From Dietzia sp. B32 (lineage in GTDB: Bacteria; Actinomycetota; Actinomycetes; Mycobacteriales; Mycobacteriaceae): a DNA stretch of 64,000 nucleotides. The stretch is from contig NZ_CP093845.1 of the NCBI RefSeq assembly GCF_024732245.1, positions 2,852,001 through 2,916,000 of the forward strand, read 5' to 3'. This document shows, one piece after another, positions 19,550 to 28,737 of the stretch (its first letter is position 1; the number at the start of each line of letters is the position of its first letter). The notes under the pieces are model-generated. The model saw only the letters and a list, made by a program, of their open reading frames with translations, ran no database searches and was not told where the DNA came from. The position numbers and the translations under genes were made by a program.

Positions 19550-20028
19550 CCGGACCCGTCATCCCCCGCGTGGGGATCGGCACCGACGCCCACCGCGTGG
19601 AGCCCGGCAAGCCCTGCATGATGGCGTGCCTGCACTTCCCGGACGACCACGGGTGCGAGGGACACTCCGACGGCGACGTCGTGGCGCACTCCCTGGTCGA
19701 CGCGCTGCTCTCGGCCGCCGGGCTGGGCGACCTCGGGTCCCTCGTGGGCACCGGCCGACCCGAGTACGACGACGTCTCCGGTGAGCGCCTCCTCCGGGAG
19801 GCGGTGGCCGAACTCGCCGAGCACGGGTGGGCGATCGGCAACGCCGCCGTGCAGATGGTGGGCAACCGCCCCAAGATGGGCCCGCGTCGCGTCGAGGCGG
19901 AGCGGAGACTGTCCGAGATCGTCGGCGCCCCGGTCTCCGTGTCCGCCACCACCACCGACGGCATGGGCTTCACCGGCCGTGGCGAGGGGGTCTCCGCCGT
20001 GGCCACCGCACTGGTGTACCGGGCCTGA
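19546..20028 (+). CDS. ispF: 2-C-methyl-D-erythritol 2,4-cyclodiphosphate synthase
   Basis: 160 residues, the usual length. Zinc ligands are in [12 protein letters not shown] and [20 protein letters not shown], and the closing motif is [20 protein letters not shown]. IspF cyclises CDP-ME-2-phosphate in the MEP pathway. The GTG start overlaps the ispD stop, with CAGGAGGA upstream. Confidence 0.95.
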   Translation: MTGPVIPRVGIGTDAHRVEPGKPCMMACLHFPDDHGCEGHSDGDVVAHSLVDALLSAAGLGDLGSLVGTGRPEYDDVSGERLLREAVAELAEHGWAIGNAAVQMVGNRPKMGPRRVEAERRLSEIVGAPVSVSATTTDGMGFTGRGEGVSAVATALVYRA

Positions 20029-20042
20029 GGGGCCGACACCGG

Positions 20043-20048
20043 TAGACT
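20043..20048 (+). promoter_or_regulatory. -10 hexamer of cysS, leaderless type
   Basis: TAGACT lies 8 bases before GTG 20057, in the 28-base gap after ispF. It would give cysS its own, probably leaderless, transcript in addition to read-through. Confidence 0.5.
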
Positions 20049-20056
20049 CGGCACCC

Positions 20057-21493
20057 GTGACGCTCCATCTGTACGACACCGCGACCCGCTCCCCGAGGGA
20101 GTTCACCCCCGTCAGGGAAGGTCACGCGTCCGTCTATCTCTGTGGAGCCACCCCACAGGCGGTGCCGCACATCGGCCACGTCCGCTCCGGCGTCGCGTTC
20201 GACGTGCTGCGCCGCTGGCTGATCGCGAGCGGCTACGACGTGGCGTTCGTCCGCAACGTGACCGACATCGACGACAAGATCCTCACCAAGGCCGCCGAGA
20301 ACGGTCGACCGTGGTGGGAGTGGGCCGCCACCCACGAGCGCGAGTTCACCCGGGCCTACGACGCGCTCGGCGTGCTGCCCCCGTCCACCGAACCTCGGGC
20401 GACCGGGCACATGACCCAGATGATCGCCTATATGGAGCGGCTCATCGAGCGCGGCTTCGCGTACCCGGCCGAGGGCAGCGTCTACTTCGACGTCGCCGCC
20501 TGGTCGGCTGCACCCGAGGGTGACTACGGGCACCTGTCCGGCCACCGGCTCGACGAGGTGGACCAGGGAGAGGCAGCGGACCTGCGCGGCAAGCGCGACC
20601 CGCGGGACTTCGCCCTGTGGAAGGCCGCCAAGCCCGGCGAGCCCAGCTGGCCGACCCCGTGGGGCGACGGCCGGCCCGGCTGGCACCTCGAGTGCTCGGC
20701 CATGGCCACGTGGTACCTCGGGGGCACCTTCGACATCCACGGCGGCGGACTGGACCTGCAGTTCCCGCACCACGAGAACGAGGCCGCCCAGTCCCACGCC
20801 GCCGGCGACGGGTTCGCCCGCTACTGGCTGCACAACGGCTGGGTCACCATGGCCGGCGAGAAGATGAGCAAATCGTTGGGCAACGTGCTCAGTGTGCCCA
20901 ACATCCTCACCGCCGTCCGGCCGGTGGAACTGCGCTACTACCTCGGAAGTGCGCATTACCGGTCGATGCTGGAATACTCACCCGAGGCACTGCAGGAGGC
21001 GGCCGCGGCGTATCGCCGCATCGAAGCGCTCGTGCACCGGGTCAACGAGGCCGTCAGGTCGGGCGCGGGCCCGGAGGGCGATGTGCCGGTCGGCGAGTGG
21101 ACCGGTGGATTCGCCGCCGCGATGGACGACGACCTCGGGGTCCCCGCCGCACTGGCGGAGATCCACGGCCGGGTCCGCGCGGGCAACACCGCGCTGTCGT
21201 CGGGCGATCTCGACGCGGCGCTCACGGCGGCCTCGTCCATCCGGGCGATGACCGCCGTGCTGGGCGTCGACCCGCTGGACCCGCAGTGGGCATCCGGCGG
21301 GGGCGGGGAGGACGCTGCGGCGACAGCGCTCGATCTCCTCGTGCGCGCAGAACTCGAGGCCCGCGCCGACGCGCGGGCGAACAAGGACTTCGCCACCGCC
21401 GACGCCATCCGTGACCGACTGGTCGCGGCGGGCATCGAGGTGGCCGACACCGCGGACGGCCAGAAGTGGTCGCTCGCCAACCGGAAGGACTGA
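20057..21493 (+). CDS. cysS: cysteinyl-tRNA synthetase
   Basis: 478 residues. The zinc Cys is in [20 protein letters not shown], where PHIGH is the HIGH motif, and KMSKS is in [10 protein letters not shown]. It charges tRNA-Cys. The start is GTG 20057, since the long open frame before it is an ispF shadow. It could be confused with the mycothiol ligase MshC, but the operon position next to ispF and rlmB is that of CysS. Confidence 0.95.
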   Translation: MTLHLYDTATRSPREFTPVREGHASVYLCGATPQAVPHIGHVRSGVAFDVLRRWLIASGYDVAFVRNVTDIDDKILTKAAENGRPWWEWAATHEREFTRAYDALGVLPPSTEPRATGHMTQMIAYMERLIERGFAYPAEGSVYFDVAAWSAAPEGDYGHLSGHRLDEVDQGEAADLRGKRDPRDFALWKAAKPGEPSWPTPWGDGRPGWHLECSAMATWYLGGTFDIHGGGLDLQFPHHENEAAQSHAAGDGFARYWLHNGWVTMAGEKMSKSLGNVLSVPNILTAVRPVELRYYLGSAHYRSMLEYSPEALQEAAAAYRRIEALVHRVNEAVRSGAGPEGDVPVGEWTGGFAAAMDDDLGVPAALAEIHGRVRAGNTALSSGDLDAALTAASSIRAMTAVLGVDPLDPQWASGGGGEDAAATALDLLVRAELEARADARANKDFATADAIRDRLVAAGIEVADTADGQKWSLANRKD

Positions 21494-21494
21494 C

Positions 21495-22463
21495 ATGGCG
21501 GGCAATTCGAGCCGGCGCGGAGCGATCCGCAAATCCGGCACAAAGAAGGGACAGGTCGTCGGCTCCGGCGGCCAGCGCCGCCGCGGGCTCGAGGCGCGCG
21601 GCGCCACCCCCAAGGCCGAGGACCGGACCTACCACCCCGCGCACCGCCGGGCCAAGGCCGCGTCGCGCAAGACGGAAGGCGCCCAGCAGCGGCGCCAGTA
21701 CGCGCAGAAGAAGGCGGACGGTCCCGAGCTCGTGGTGGGCCGTAATCCGGTCGTGGAGTGCCTGCGCGCCGGTGTCCCGGCGACGGCGCTCTTCGTGGCC
21801 GTGGGGGCCGACAACGACGAGCGGCTCACCGAGGCCGTGCGGTTCGCGGCCGACAAGGGCATCTCGATCCTCGAGGTGCCCCGCCACGATCTCGACCGGA
21901 TGACCTCAAACGGCATGCACCAGGGGATCGGCCTCCAGGTGCCGCCCTACGAGTACGCCGACCCGGACGACCTCATCGCCAGTGCGATGCACTCCTCGCA
22001 GCCGGCGCTGCTGGTGGCGCTCGACAACATCACCGACACGCGCAACCTCGGCGCCGTCATCCGCTCCGTCGCGGCCTTCGGTGGGCACGGTGTGCTCATC
22101 CCCGAGCGGCGCAGCGCGTCCATCACCGCGGTGGCCTGGCGCACGTCGGCCGGCGCCGCGGCCCGCCTGCCCGTGGCCAAGGCGACGAACCTCAACCGGA
22201 CGCTGCTCGACTGGGCCAAGCAGGGCGCGCAGCTCGTCGGCCTCGACGCCGGTGGCGACGTCTCGCTGGACGACTACGACGGCACCGGACCCACGGTCAT
22301 CGTCGTCGGTTCCGAGGGCAAGGGCCTGTCCCGTCTCGTCCGCGAGAACTGCGACTCGATCCTGTCCATCCCCATCGCCTCGAAGGTCGAGAGCCTCAAC
22401 GCCTCCGTCGCGGCGGGTGTGGTGCTCTCGGAGTTCGCGCGGCAGCGGCGCGTCAAGCGCTGA
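21495..22463 (+). CDS. rlmB: 23S rRNA (guanosine-2'-O-)-methyltransferase, TrmH family
   Basis: 322 residues: a basic disordered N-terminus (to about 75, rich in Arg/Lys/Gly), an L30e-like RNA-binding part and a SPOUT domain. The knot motifs are [38 protein letters not shown] and [20 protein letters not shown]. The family methylates G2251 of 23S rRNA in E. coli. It starts at ATG 21495, 2 bases after cysS, as in M. tuberculosis Rv3579c. It converges on the next gene with only 7 bases between. Confidence 0.9.
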   Translation: MAGNSSRRGAIRKSGTKKGQVVGSGGQRRRGLEARGATPKAEDRTYHPAHRRAKAASRKTEGAQQRRQYAQKKADGPELVVGRNPVVECLRAGVPATALFVAVGADNDERLTEAVRFAADKGISILEVPRHDLDRMTSNGMHQGIGLQVPPYEYADPDDLIASAMHSSQPALLVALDNITDTRNLGAVIRSVAAFGGHGVLIPERRSASITAVAWRTSAGAAARLPVAKATNLNRTLLDWAKQGAQLVGLDAGGDVSLDDYDGTGPTVIVVGSEGKGLSRLVRENCDSILSIPIASKVESLNASVAAGVVLSEFARQRRVKR

Positions 22464-22470
22464 GGCGGGT

Positions 22471-23436
22471 TCAGGCCCGCGGCCGGCGCGGGGAGCGGCA
22501 CCGGTCGAACGCCGCCCGGGCGTACTCCCACGTCTCCATGCCGTAGTACAGGTGGCCGGCGATCATGTAGAGCGCGGCCAGCCGCTGATAGGTCCACGCC
22601 CGGTCGAGGAAGCTCTCGTCGACCCGGCCGGTGTAGCGGGCCAGCACGTCCTCCACGAAGCGCGGGCCGTACTCGTACAGCTCGGCGAAGTCGACGGCCG
22701 GGTCGCCCAGGCACATGTCGGTGAAGTCGATGAGGCCGAGACGGCCGGATTCCCGGCCGGAGTCCGGCCCGCGGTTCCAGTACAGGTGCCGCACGTAGAC
22801 GTCGTTGTGCAGCAGCACCCGGGGCAGGAGCGTGGACTGCAGCGCCGCGACCTCGTCGCAGATCTCGCGGGCCGTGCGCAACTCGTCCGGAGCGAGGACG
22901 TCGGGCATGTTGTTCTCGACGATGCCGCGGACGAAGTCCAGGTTCTCGGGCTGATAGGAGTGGGGCACCCGGTCGACCGGGGGCGCTGACGTGTCCTGGA
23001 TGTGCAGCGCGGCCAACAGGGCGCCCAGCTGGGCGGCCAGTGTCGTCTTCTCGGTGGTCGGCAGGCTGCGGAACAGCTCCGGAGTGAGGCGCCGGCCGGC
23101 CACCAGCGGGTACCCGGCGAACCCGCCGTGCGTCGGCACGTGGGAGTAGCGGGGGAGCGCGGCGTCGACGCGTCCGGCCAGGTGCTCGAGTACCGCGATC
23201 TCGGTCGGCAGCTGCGCCATCGCCTGGTCGTCGGCGGGGAAGCGGAACACCAGCTCGCGGTGGCCGAGCGCGTCGGGGCCGGAGCACCCGCGGCAGATCA
23301 CCACGACGTGGTCCCAGCCCTCGTCGATGCGCTCGGCGAACTCCCACGTCAGGGTGGGGTAGGCGGCCCGGATGGCGTCGAGTTCCGTGGCGTCGAGTTC
23401 GGGGGCACCGTCGTCCGCCCCGGCACCCACGTTCAT
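22471..23436 (-). CDS. aminoglycoside phosphotransferase (APH)-fold kinase
   Basis: 321 residues of the APH/choline-kinase fold. The catalytic loop is VLLHNDVYVRHLYWN (HND in place of the common HGD), and the metal-binding Asp is in LGLIDFTDMCLGDPAVDFAEL. The substrate is unknown. The ATG start overlaps the stop of the zinc permease gene (ATGA), so it is co-translated with the metal importer. That coupling does not itself point to a substrate. Confidence 0.8.
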   Translation of the reverse strand: MNVGAGADDGAPELDATELDAIRAAYPTLTWEFAERIDEGWDHVVVICRGCSGPDALGHRELVFRFPADDQAMAQLPTEIAVLEHLAGRVDAALPRYSHVPTHGGFAGYPLVAGRRLTPELFRSLPTTEKTTLAAQLGALLAALHIQDTSAPPVDRVPHSYQPENLDFVRGIVENNMPDVLAPDELRTAREICDEVAALQSTLLPRVLLHNDVYVRHLYWNRGPDSGRESGRLGLIDFTDMCLGDPAVDFAELYEYGPRFVEDVLARYTGRVDESFLDRAWTYQRLAALYMIAGHLYYGMETWEYARAAFDRCRSPRRPRA

Positions 23437-24281
23437 CGCCGCACCGCGGCGACCGCGCGGCACGCCAGGTAGATGACGAACGAGATCGTGGTGACGAACA
23501 CCGAGACCGGCACCCCGGGCGCGAGGGAGAGCAGCATCCCGCCGACGGCCGCGATCTCGGCGAACACGATCGTGAGCCCGATCGCCCGCAACGGGCTGGA
23601 GGTGACGGCGGCCGCGGCGGCGGCGGGCGTGATGAGCAGGGACAGGACCAACAGTGCGCCGACGACCTGCACGGCCTGCGCGGCGGCCAAGCCCACGAGC
23701 ACGGCGAAGACCATGTTGATCATGCGCACCGGAACGCCCCGGGCCTCGGCGACCTCGGGATCGGCGGAGGAGAACACGAGCGGCCGGTACAGCGCGACCA
23801 GCGCGCCGCAGATGATGGCGGCGACCACGGCCATCTGCACGAGCCCGTGCTCGGAGACGCCGACGATCTGCCCGGTGAGCAGGGAGAAACTGGTGCCGGA
23901 TCGGCCGGGGTAGAGATGGATGAACAGCACGGCTAGGCCGAGGCCGAACGCCAGCACCACGCCGATGGAGCTGTCGCGTTGGGACGCCCGGGAGCCCATC
24001 AGCCCGAACATCAGGGCGGCGATGACCGACCCGACGACCGCGCCGAGCCCCAGGTTCAGCCCGAACAGCAGCGCGGCGGCGGCACCGGTGAGGGCGAGTT
24101 CGCTGGCGCCGTGCACGGAGAACGACATCTGCCGCATCACGATGAACGGCCCGATCGCGCCGGCCAGCAGTCCGAGCAGCGCGATCGCGGCCAGGCCGAG
24201 GAGCACGAATTCCTGCTCCAGCAGGTACGCGGTGGTCTCGGTGTCGGCGATGGACCCGAGGATTTCGAGCAGTCGGTCCAT
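23433..24281 (-). CDS. zinc/manganese-type ABC transporter permease
   Basis: 282 residues of the ABC-3 (ZnuB/AztB) family with about eight membrane segments. Characteristic parts are GAIGPFIVMRQMSFSVHGAS, LFGLNLGLGAVVGSVIAALM and VVGALLVLSLLITPAAAAAA. It forms the membrane channel with the ATPase encoded 2 bases upstream. The ATG at 24281 is chosen because the open frame above it is ATPase shadow. Confidence 0.9.
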   Translation of the reverse strand: MDRLLEILGSIADTETTAYLLEQEFVLLGLAAIALLGLLAGAIGPFIVMRQMSFSVHGASELALTGAAAALLFGLNLGLGAVVGSVIAALMFGLMGSRASQRDSSIGVVLAFGLGLAVLFIHLYPGRSGTSFSLLTGQIVGVSEHGLVQMAVVAAIICGALVALYRPLVFSSADPEVAEARGVPVRMINMVFAVLVGLAAAQAVQVVGALLVLSLLITPAAAAAAVTSSPLRAIGLTIVFAEIAAVGGMLLSLAPGVPVSVFVTTISFVIYLACRAVAAVRR

Positions 24282-24283
24282 CG

Positions 24284-25180
24284 TCAGGCTCCGTGTCCGT
24301 GGTCGTGGCCGCCTGCGGCGTCGTCGTGGTGGTGGTGCCCGCTCGACCAGGGTTCGGCGACGAGGTGCTGGGTGTCGCCCACCACGACGATCTGCCCGCG
24401 CACCCGCAGCACCTCGACGGGGGAGGAGTACAGGTCGGACATCACCTCGGTGGTGAACACCTCGTCCGGGGTGCCGATGCGGTGCCGTCCGTCCACCAGG
24501 TAGACGATCCGGTCGACCATCGGCAGCACCGGGTTGATCTCGTGGGTGACGAACACGACCGCGGTGTCGTGCTCGCGGCGCCGGTGGTCGAGCACCGAGG
24601 CGACGGTGCGCTGGCCGGTGAGGTCCAGGCTGAGCAGCGGTTCGTCGCAGAGCATGACGCACGGGTCGCACGCGATGGCCTGGGCGACCCGCACGCGTTG
24701 CTGTTCACCACCGGACATCCGGCCGAGCGGAGTGTCGGCGAGCCTGCCGGCCTCGAGCCTGGCCAGGGCGTCGTCGACGATGCGCCGCTTGCCGGTGTGT
24801 CGGGACGGCCATCCGGGGCCCCAGCGGGTGCCGTCGATCCCCAGGGACACGAGGTCCCGTCCGCGCAGGGTGATGCCGGGGTCGAATGCGCGCTGTTGCG
24901 GCACGTAGCCGAGGTGGGTGCCGCGATCGCCGGGCGCGCGGCCGTCGACGAGGACCGTGCCGGAATCGGGACGATGTTCGCCGAGCAGCACCTTGAGCAG
25001 GGTGGTCTTGCCGGCGCCGTTGGGTCCGAGCACGGCCACGAACTCGCCGGGGGCGATCTCCAGGTCGAGGTCGCGGATGAGGGTACGACCGCCGCGGGAC
25101 ACCGTCACGCCCTGCAGTGAGACGACCGGGCCGGGGCCGGGGGTGCCGCGGACGTGGCCCGCCCCGGGTTCAGTGGCCAC
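24284..25180 (-). CDS. zinc-type ABC transporter ATPase with His-rich tail
   Basis: 298 residues. Walker A is GPNGAGKTTLLKVLLG, the signature is MSGGEQQRVRVAQAI and Walker B is CVMLCDEPLLSLDL. The last 20 residues are His/Asp/Gly-rich (SGHHHHDDAAGGHDHGHGA), which is unusual for the ATPase and could bind zinc in the cytosol as a sensor or buffer (inference). The start is GTG 25180, overlapping the end of the binding-protein gene. Confidence 0.9.
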   Translation of the reverse strand: MATEPGAGHVRGTPGPGPVVSLQGVTVSRGGRTLIRDLDLEIAPGEFVAVLGPNGAGKTTLLKVLLGEHRPDSGTVLVDGRAPGDRGTHLGYVPQQRAFDPGITLRGRDLVSLGIDGTRWGPGWPSRHTGKRRIVDDALARLEAGRLADTPLGRMSGGEQQRVRVAQAIACDPCVMLCDEPLLSLDLTGQRTVASVLDHRRREHDTAVVFVTHEINPVLPMVDRIVYLVDGRHRIGTPDEVFTTEVMSDLYSSPVEVLRVRGQIVVVGDTQHLVAEPWSSGHHHHDDAAGGHDHGHGA

Positions 25181-26261
25181 CGTCGCCGACCGGGGTGGCG
25201 TCGGCCAGTGCGCCGGAGACGTCGTCGACGATCCCGGTCATCCAGCCGATGTAGTCGGAGCCCTCGGGGAGGGTTTCGGTGAGGTCGACGACGACGAGGT
25301 CGGCGTCCTCCGCCGCGCCGCGGACGCGGGCTGTCACGGAGGTCTCGGTCTGGGCGTTGAAGGCCAGGAACGCGACCCGTTGCTCGGCCATCAGGTCGAG
25401 CATGGCGGCGAAGTCGGCGGCGGACGGGTCGGTGTCGTCCTCGACGGAGGCGAGGAACCCGCGCGGCGTGAGGTCGGTCAGGTGCGCGGCCTCGAACAGG
25501 TGCGCGCCGACCCGCTCGGTCTGGGCGTAGGGGAAGTGTCCGCGGTCGTGGATCTCGTCGAGCCGGTCCTCGAGCGGTGTCAGCGCGTCGGCGAAGGCGC
25601 GGGCGTTGTCGCGGTACTGCTCGGCGTTCTCGGAGTCGAGCGTGGCCAGTTCCTCGGCCACCCGCTCGGCCACGGCCGCGGCGGTGGGCAGGCTGAACCA
25701 CACGTGCTCGTTGCCGCCGTCCTCGTGGGCGTGCCCGCTGTGATCGTCGGCGGGCTCGGCCTCGTCGTGGCCGTCCGCACCGTGGCCGTCGTCGCTGTGG
25801 GTGTCGTCGCCGTGGGCGTGCCCGCTGTGATCGCCGGCGGGCTCGCCGGTGACCCTCTGGAACTCGTCGACCGCCCGCACCACGGGGACGTCCCCGGCGT
25901 TGCCCAGGGCGAGGTCGACGAAGCCGTCGTAGCCCGCGCCGTTGTAGACGACCAGGTCGGCGCCCGCGACCGCGGCGGCGTCGGCGGGGCTGGCCTCGTA
26001 GGAGTGAGGGTCGGCGGCCGGGTCCGAGATCACTGACTCCACCGTGGCGTTGTCGCCGGCGACCTGCTCGGCGATGTCGGCGTAGACGGTCGTCGAGGCC
26101 ACGATGCTGGGGCTGTCCGTCGCCGCGCCGGCATCGCCGTCCGTGCCGCAGGCGGTGAGCGCGCCGCCGCCCAGGAGGGCGGCGGCGGCGAGGGCCAGCG
26201 CGCGGGGTGTGCGGGCGCTGGGTGTGCGGGCGTGGGGTGAGGACGACGTCACGAGCATCAC
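25170..26261 (-). CDS. zinc-type ABC transporter substrate-binding lipoprotein
   Basis: 363 residues of the ZnuA/cluster A-I family. It has a lipoprotein signal (lipobox ALTAC, Cys near 38). A first metal ligand lies in DPHSYEAS (His86), followed by a His/Asp-rich loop at about 143-182 with the block DHSGHAH twice, then NEHVWFS and GAHLFEAAHLTD. It captures Zn2+ (less likely Mn2+) outside the cell. Start uncertain among GTG 26261, ATG 26258 and GTG 26252. A 19-bp Zur-like palindrome lies just upstream. It heads the operon with ATPase, permease and APH kinase. Confidence 0.9.
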   Translation of the reverse strand: MMLVTSSSPHARTPSARTPRALALAAAALLGGGALTACGTDGDAGAATDSPSIVASTTVYADIAEQVAGDNATVESVISDPAADPHSYEASPADAAAVAGADLVVYNGAGYDGFVDLALGNAGDVPVVRAVDEFQRVTGEPAGDHSGHAHGDDTHSDDGHGADGHDEAEPADDHSGHAHEDGGNEHVWFSLPTAAAVAERVAEELATLDSENAEQYRDNARAFADALTPLEDRLDEIHDRGHFPYAQTERVGAHLFEAAHLTDLTPRGFLASVEDDTDPSAADFAAMLDLMAEQRVAFLAFNAQTETSVTARVRGAAEDADLVVVDLTETLPEGSDYIGWMTGIVDDVSGALADATPVGDGGH

Positions 26262-26270
26262 TCTCGTAGT

Positions 26271-26289
26271 AATGGGAACCGTTGTCGTT
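26271..26289. promoter_or_regulatory. Zur-like operator before the zinc importer
   Basis: AATGGGAACCGTTGTCGTT is an imperfect 19-bp inverted repeat of the form AAyGrsAACsGTTsyCrTT, ending 10 bases from the start codon region. Location and A/T-flanked symmetry fit a Fur/Zur family site; the sequence itself departs from published consensus motifs. Confidence 0.45.
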
Positions 26290-26332
26290 AAGTGTAGAGC
26301 CGCGCCGCCGCCGGTGTGTGCATCCGGGGGTG

Positions 26333-27112
26333 TCAGGCCCGCAGTCGGGCGAGCGTGTCCAGCAGGTCGACGACGGCGGGGATGTCCGCGACCCGGTACG
26401 CGGCGGCCGTCTCCCCCTCACCGACCTTGACGCCCACGTCCTCCGGGCGGAGGCGGGCGAAGCCGCGCTCGTCGGTCACGTCGTCGCCGATGAACAGCGC
26501 CACCTCGGCCCCGGTCCGCTCGACCATCGTCTCGATGGCCGCCCCCTTGCTGGCCTCCCGCACGGCGATCTCCACGACGTTCTTGCCCTCGGTGACGAAC
26601 ACCCCGTCGAGCGCGGCGGGTCCGGCCATCGCCTCGGCCTGCGCGCGTTCGCGCTCCGCGGGGTCGGCCACCGGCCGGACGTGGAGGACGGCGGCCGTCG
26701 GTTTGGTCTCGACGTGCGCCCCGGGGGTGCGGGAGGCGATCTCCTCGAGGGCGGACCGCACCCGCGAGAGCAGCGCCACCTCGTCGTCGTCGAGGGGGGA
26801 GTCGAACCCGCCCTCCCACTCCGAGCCGTGGCTGCCCACCAGGACCACCGGCGCGCCGGCCCCGCTCACCTCGGCCAGTGCCGCGCGGTTGCGGCCGGAC
26901 AGTAGCGCCACGGTCGTCCGGGGCAGCCGGGCCAGGCGCGCCAGCGCGGCGGTGGCGCCGGGGGCGGGCACGGCTCTGGTGGGGTCGTCGACGAACGGGG
27001 CGAGTGTGCCGTCGTAGTCGCACGCGACGACGAGGGTGGGGGCGTCGGCGGCGCGGCGCAGGGCCTCGGCCAGGTCGGGGGAGGGGGCGGCGGACGCGGC
27101 GTCGGAGCTCAT
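26333..27112 (-). CDS. otsB: trehalose-6-phosphate phosphatase
   Basis: 259 residues, a HAD-superfamily enzyme. DYDGTLAPFVDD carries the nucleophile, VALLSGRNR is the second motif, then GSHGSEW, and FIGDDVTDERGF is the metal-binding motif. It releases trehalose from trehalose-6-phosphate. It is the short single-domain form (mycobacterial OtsB2 is about 390). No otsA is nearby; the other trehalose genes are treS/mak at 56-59 kb. ATG 27112 has TACGCT 6 bases upstream. It is divergent from the amidase gene. Confidence 0.88.
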   Translation of the reverse strand: MSSDAASAAPSPDLAEALRRAADAPTLVVACDYDGTLAPFVDDPTRAVPAPGATAALARLARLPRTTVALLSGRNRAALAEVSGAGAPVVLVGSHGSEWEGGFDSPLDDDEVALLSRVRSALEEIASRTPGAHVETKPTAAVLHVRPVADPAERERAQAEAMAGPAALDGVFVTEGKNVVEIAVREASKGAAIETMVERTGAEVALFIGDDVTDERGFARLRPEDVGVKVGEGETAAAYRVADIPAVVDLLDTLARLRA

Positions 27113-27118
27113 GGCCCC

Positions 27119-27124
27119 AGCGTA
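27119..27124 (-). promoter_or_regulatory. -10 hexamer of otsB, leaderless type
   Basis: TACGCT on the minus strand, 6 bases before ATG 27112. Confidence 0.45.
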
Positions 27125-27184
27125 GGAGTCGGAGCCGGGGACGGTGGGGCTCCCGGCCGGATCGGAGCCGCCCGCCGAGGTCGC

Positions 27185-27212
27185 TTGACGCGCGGGTGCC
27201 CGGCTGTAGGAT
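27185..27212 (+). promoter_or_regulatory. amidase operon promoter (-35 and -10)
   Basis: TTGACG (27185-27190), a 16-base spacer and TAGGAT (27207-27212). It is the best sigma70-type promoter in the window. The 3' half of the -10 lies inside the 27209-27224 palindrome. Confidence 0.65.
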
Positions 27213-27224
27213 TGTCGACAATCC
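27209..27224. promoter_or_regulatory. GntR/FCD-type operator at the amidase promoter
   Basis: GGATTGTCGACAATCC is a perfect 16-bp palindrome overlapping the -10 and transcription start of the amidase gene. Its core TTGTCGACAA is typical of FCD-domain GntR regulators, and such a regulator is encoded directly downstream. A second copy lies at 39357-39370; the two share GATTGTCRACAATCCGAC. Confidence 0.7.
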
Positions 27225-27240
27225 GACGGAGGGTGAACGT

Positions 27241-28737
27241 ATGACGACATCGATGAGCGCCCTGCAGCTGGCCGAGGCGTTCCGCAGCGGGGCCGTCTCG
27301 CCGGTCGACGCGGCCCGCGACGCACTCGGGGCGATCGAGCGGGTCGACGGCGGGATCAACGCCTTCTGCCACCTCGACCCCGAAGCGACCCTGGCGGCCG
27401 CACGCGAGGCCGAGGGCAGGTACCGCGACGGCGAACCGCTCAGCCCGATCGATGGCGTACCGACCTCGATCAAGGACATCTTCTACACCCGGGGGGTGCC
27501 CACCCTGCGGGGCTCTCGCCTGCTGGCGGACAAGGCCGACGCGGCCGACCCCGCCGCCTGGCCCGACGACGCCCCCGTCACCGCCGCCACCCTGGAGGCG
27601 GGGTGCGTGGTGATCGGCAAGACCACCACGCCCGAGTTCGCGTGGAAGGGCGTCACCGACAACACCCTCACCGGCATCACCCGCAACCCCCACGACCCGT
27701 CACTGACCCCCGGCGGTTCCAGCGGCGGGGCCGCGGCCGCGGTGGCGGCGGGCCTGGGTCAACTCGCACTGGGCACCGACGGCGGCGGATCAGTCCGGAT
27801 CCCCGCCGCGTTCTGTGGGATCGTCGCGCTCAAACCCACCTACGGCGTCATCCCGATGTTCCCCTCGAGCCCCTTCGGCACCCTCGCCCACGCCGGTCCC
27901 ATGACCCGTACCGTCGCCGACACCGCGGCCTTCATGGACGCCCTACTTCGCCCGGACCCGCGGGACTGGTCCGCCGTCCCCGCCCGGGCCACCACGCCCG
28001 GTCCCGGCGGCTACCTGGCCTCGGCCGCCGAGGGCGTGCGCGGCGACCGTCCGCTGGAGGGCCTGCGGGTCGCCTACAGCGCCACCCTAGGATTCGGGAG
28101 CAACGACGCCGACGTCGAGCGGGAGGTCACCCGCGCGGTGGGCCTTCTGGGGGCGCTCGGTGCCCACGTGGACGCCGTGGACCCGCCTGTGAGCGACCCC
28201 ATCGACGCCTTCCACGTCCTGTGGTTCGCCGGGTTGGCGGCGGTGCTGGCCCCGCACGGACCGTCGGCGATCGACCGCGTGGATCCGAGGATGCGTGAGG
28301 CGCTCGGCCGCTACCACGACTATTCGGCCGCCGACTACCTCGACGCCGTGGCCGTGCGCATGGCGCTGGGCGCGACCATGGCCGACTTCCATCAGGACTA
28401 CGACCTATTGGTCACGCCCACCACCCCGATCCCGGCTTTCGCCGCGGGTTCGGATGTGCCGCCCGGCTGGCACAGCCCCGATTGGACCTCGTGGACGCCG
28501 TACACCTACCCGTTCAACATGACGCAGCAACCGGCGCTGAGCATCCCCTGCGGGATCAGCGACGCCGGACTCCCGGTGGGGCTCCAGCTGGTCGGCGCAC
28601 GGTTCGAAGACCGGCTGGCCATCCGGGCCGGCGCGGCGCTGGAGGCCGCACTGGGGTCCGCGCCGGGCGCCGCGTCGGGCGGGGTCGTCCCCGTCCCCCG
28701 GCTCCACGCCGACGCGTCGGGGGGCGACCGACCGTGA
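27241..28737 (+). CDS. amidase signature family enzyme
   Basis: 498 residues. The catalytic triad is visible: Lys78 (PTSIKDIFY), cis-Ser160 (TPGGSSGGA) and nucleophile Ser184 (GTDGGGSVRIPA); the 24-residue Ser-Ser spacing is that of the family. It hydrolyses a C-N amide bond; the substrate is unknown. Context (Ehu-like importer, GABA-type aminotransferase, semialdehyde dehydrogenase) suggests an amide arising from a cyclic or N-acylated diamino acid (inference). ATG 27241 follows GGAGGGTGAACGT. It has the island's operator in its promoter and overlaps the gntR gene (GTGA). Confidence 0.88.
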   Translation: MTTSMSALQLAEAFRSGAVSPVDAARDALGAIERVDGGINAFCHLDPEATLAAAREAEGRYRDGEPLSPIDGVPTSIKDIFYTRGVPTLRGSRLLADKADAADPAAWPDDAPVTAATLEAGCVVIGKTTTPEFAWKGVTDNTLTGITRNPHDPSLTPGGSSGGAAAAVAAGLGQLALGTDGGGSVRIPAAFCGIVALKPTYGVIPMFPSSPFGTLAHAGPMTRTVADTAAFMDALLRPDPRDWSAVPARATTPGPGGYLASAAEGVRGDRPLEGLRVAYSATLGFGSNDADVEREVTRAVGLLGALGAHVDAVDPPVSDPIDAFHVLWFAGLAAVLAPHGPSAIDRVDPRMREALGRYHDYSAADYLDAVAVRMALGATMADFHQDYDLLVTPTTPIPAFAAGSDVPPGWHSPDWTSWTPYTYPFNMTQQPALSIPCGISDAGLPVGLQLVGARFEDRLAIRAGAALEAALGSAPGAASGGVVPVPRLHADASGGDRP

